From Cadophora sp. MPI-SDFR-AT-0126 (taxonomy: Eukaryota; Ascomycota; Leotiomycetes; Helotiales; Ploettnerulaceae), in assembly GCA_020747065.1 (NCBI GenBank), contig JAGMVK010000014.1, positions 992,001-1,056,000 on the forward strand: 64,000 nucleotides of DNA, read 5' to 3'. The notes beneath the pieces were generated by a model. That model did no database searches, was not told the DNA's origin, and saw only the letters and a program-made list of their open reading frames with translations. Positions within the stretch are counted from its first letter, which is position 1; every line of letters starts with the position of its first letter. Positions 63,264 to 64,000 of the stretch are shown one piece after another. The position numbers and the translations under genes are program-made.

Positions 63264-63279
63264 GTACAAGTACTTGTAC
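63264..63279. promoter_or_regulatory. Perfect 16-bp palindrome in the transporter promoter
   Basis: GTACAAGTACTTGTAC, about 130 nt before the transporter ATG. Perfect dyad symmetry suits a dimeric regulator, but no known factor is assigned. Confidence 0.35.
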
Positions 63280-63408
63280 TTATCCACATATCGTGGGCTT
63301 CATTCTGAAATTTCTTCCTGGCCTGGATGCGCTGGTCCTAGGCCTTAAGACTCTTTTCTGCTACGTTCTACAGTTGCGAGATCAACCTTGAGCAATTTAA
63401 TTCTGAAC

Positions 63409-64000
63409 ATGGCGACAACCATGCCCCATCCACAATCTCTAGATGCGAAACTCGCCCTCTCACACCAAGGCGAAGCCCTCGACCAAGGCCAGAAAGGCGA
63501 GAAACAAACGCCCAGCGGCACGCCGTCCCTCTCTTCAGAAGAAGCATTCACGAATCCAACGGGCATCAACGAGAAAGCGCTTGTGCGAAAACTGGACTTC
63601 AAATTATTGCCGCCGTTGACTTTGTTGTATTTGTTGAGTTTCTTGGACAGGAGTAACGGTATGTTTCGGTTTCTGTTGGTTAGGAGTTGAGAAAGGAGCG
63701 GAGAGCAGTGGAGAATCGAGGAGATGAAAGGACGGAAATCAAAGAATATGCTGATGTGCGAAAACAGTGGGAAATGCCAAACTGGAAGGCTTGATCGATG
63801 ACCTCCATTTCACGGGAAACGAGTACTTATTTACCCTAACTATCTACTTCATCGGCTATGTAAGTCTGCCCTTACTTCTCACCAGCCAACATCAAGTCCG
63901 AATATCATTTCTTCCCTCCTTAAACCCTAATTACTCATCTCTCACAGGTCCTCTTCGAAATCCCCTGCAACATAGTCCTCAAGCGCACCACGCCCCGATT
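63409..64000 (+). CDS. MFS transporter, anion:cation symporter (Dal5-like) family, partial
   Basis: Exons 63409-63658, 63768-63859 and 63947 to the window edge; phases close correctly. About 65 cytosolic residues lead to the family hallmark ALVRKLDFKLLPPLTLLYLL then SFLDRSN at the start of helix 1. The next exons carry VGNAKLEGLIDDLHFTGNEY and YVLFEIPCNIVLKRTTPR, the conserved helix 2 motif of the ACS family. Family knowledge: members take up anionic organic compounds such as allantoate, nicotinate, pantothenate or biotin precursors. The substrate cannot be told from this fragment. About the last 350-400 residues lie beyond the window. Confidence 0.88.

Overview
This window is fungal nuclear DNA from a filamentous ascomycete (Pezizomycotina). 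Short GT-AG introns of about 45-110 nt with CTAAC/CTGAC-like branch sites occur throughout. The gene families are typical of moulds: a Zn2Cys6 factor, an HsbA-like wall protein, a Fungal_N/NACHT STAND protein, a 2EXR protein, DUF1996 and a Dal5-type transporter. A leotiomycete is the likeliest class, but that is inference. No tRNA, rRNA, CRISPR array or transposon was found. Exon boundaries were worked out by hand, and for the main multi-exon genes the spliced lengths are exact multiples of three.

Layout. 1-608 (-): amino end of a Zn2Cys6 transcription factor, cut by the window edge. 1628-2161 (+): secreted HsbA-like protein. 2675-6130 (+): GRAM-TBC-EF-hand RabGAP. 7632-10558 (-): Tudor-SN (SND1). 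11926-13077 (+): phytanoyl-CoA dioxygenase-like enzyme with an ambiguous 3' end. 15803-21248 (+): large DEP-DH-PH-CNH Rho1 exchange factor. 22597 onward (+): small Gly-rich protein. 25140-28125 (+): NACHT STAND (NLR-like) protein, followed by decayed coding sequence. 28870-29890 (-): secreted DUF1996 protein. 30415-31327 (-): alpha/beta hydrolase of the chloroperoxidase type. 33991-35436 (+): transaldolase in six exons. 36001-36931 (-): splicing factor ISY1. 41036-42938 (+): BTB/POZ-like protein. 43504-44803 (-): unrecognised membrane protein broken by an 11-bp tandem duplication. 46458-46661 (-): small secreted repeat-peptide precursor. 48197-48847 (-): 2EXR protein. 50128-57419 (-): class II myosin heavy chain. 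58188-62239 (+): Red1/ZFC3H1-type zinc-finger protein. 63409 to the edge (+): MFS anion:cation symporter.

Most genes are unrelated housekeeping genes: membrane traffic, Rho1 cell-wall signalling, cytokinesis, pentose phosphate pathway, splicing, nuclear RNA surveillance. The accessory part is about 22-50 kb, holding the STAND gene, secreted proteins, the broken membrane-protein gene and the peptide precursor.

The most novel-looking item is the 67-residue precursor at 46458-46661. It has a signal peptide, X-Ala dipeptides, a Lys-Arg site and two copies of TDGRGGYNK whose four nucleotide differences are all synonymous. That layout resembles alpha-factor precursors and Kex2-processed ribosomal peptides, but the core peptide is not one I recognise.
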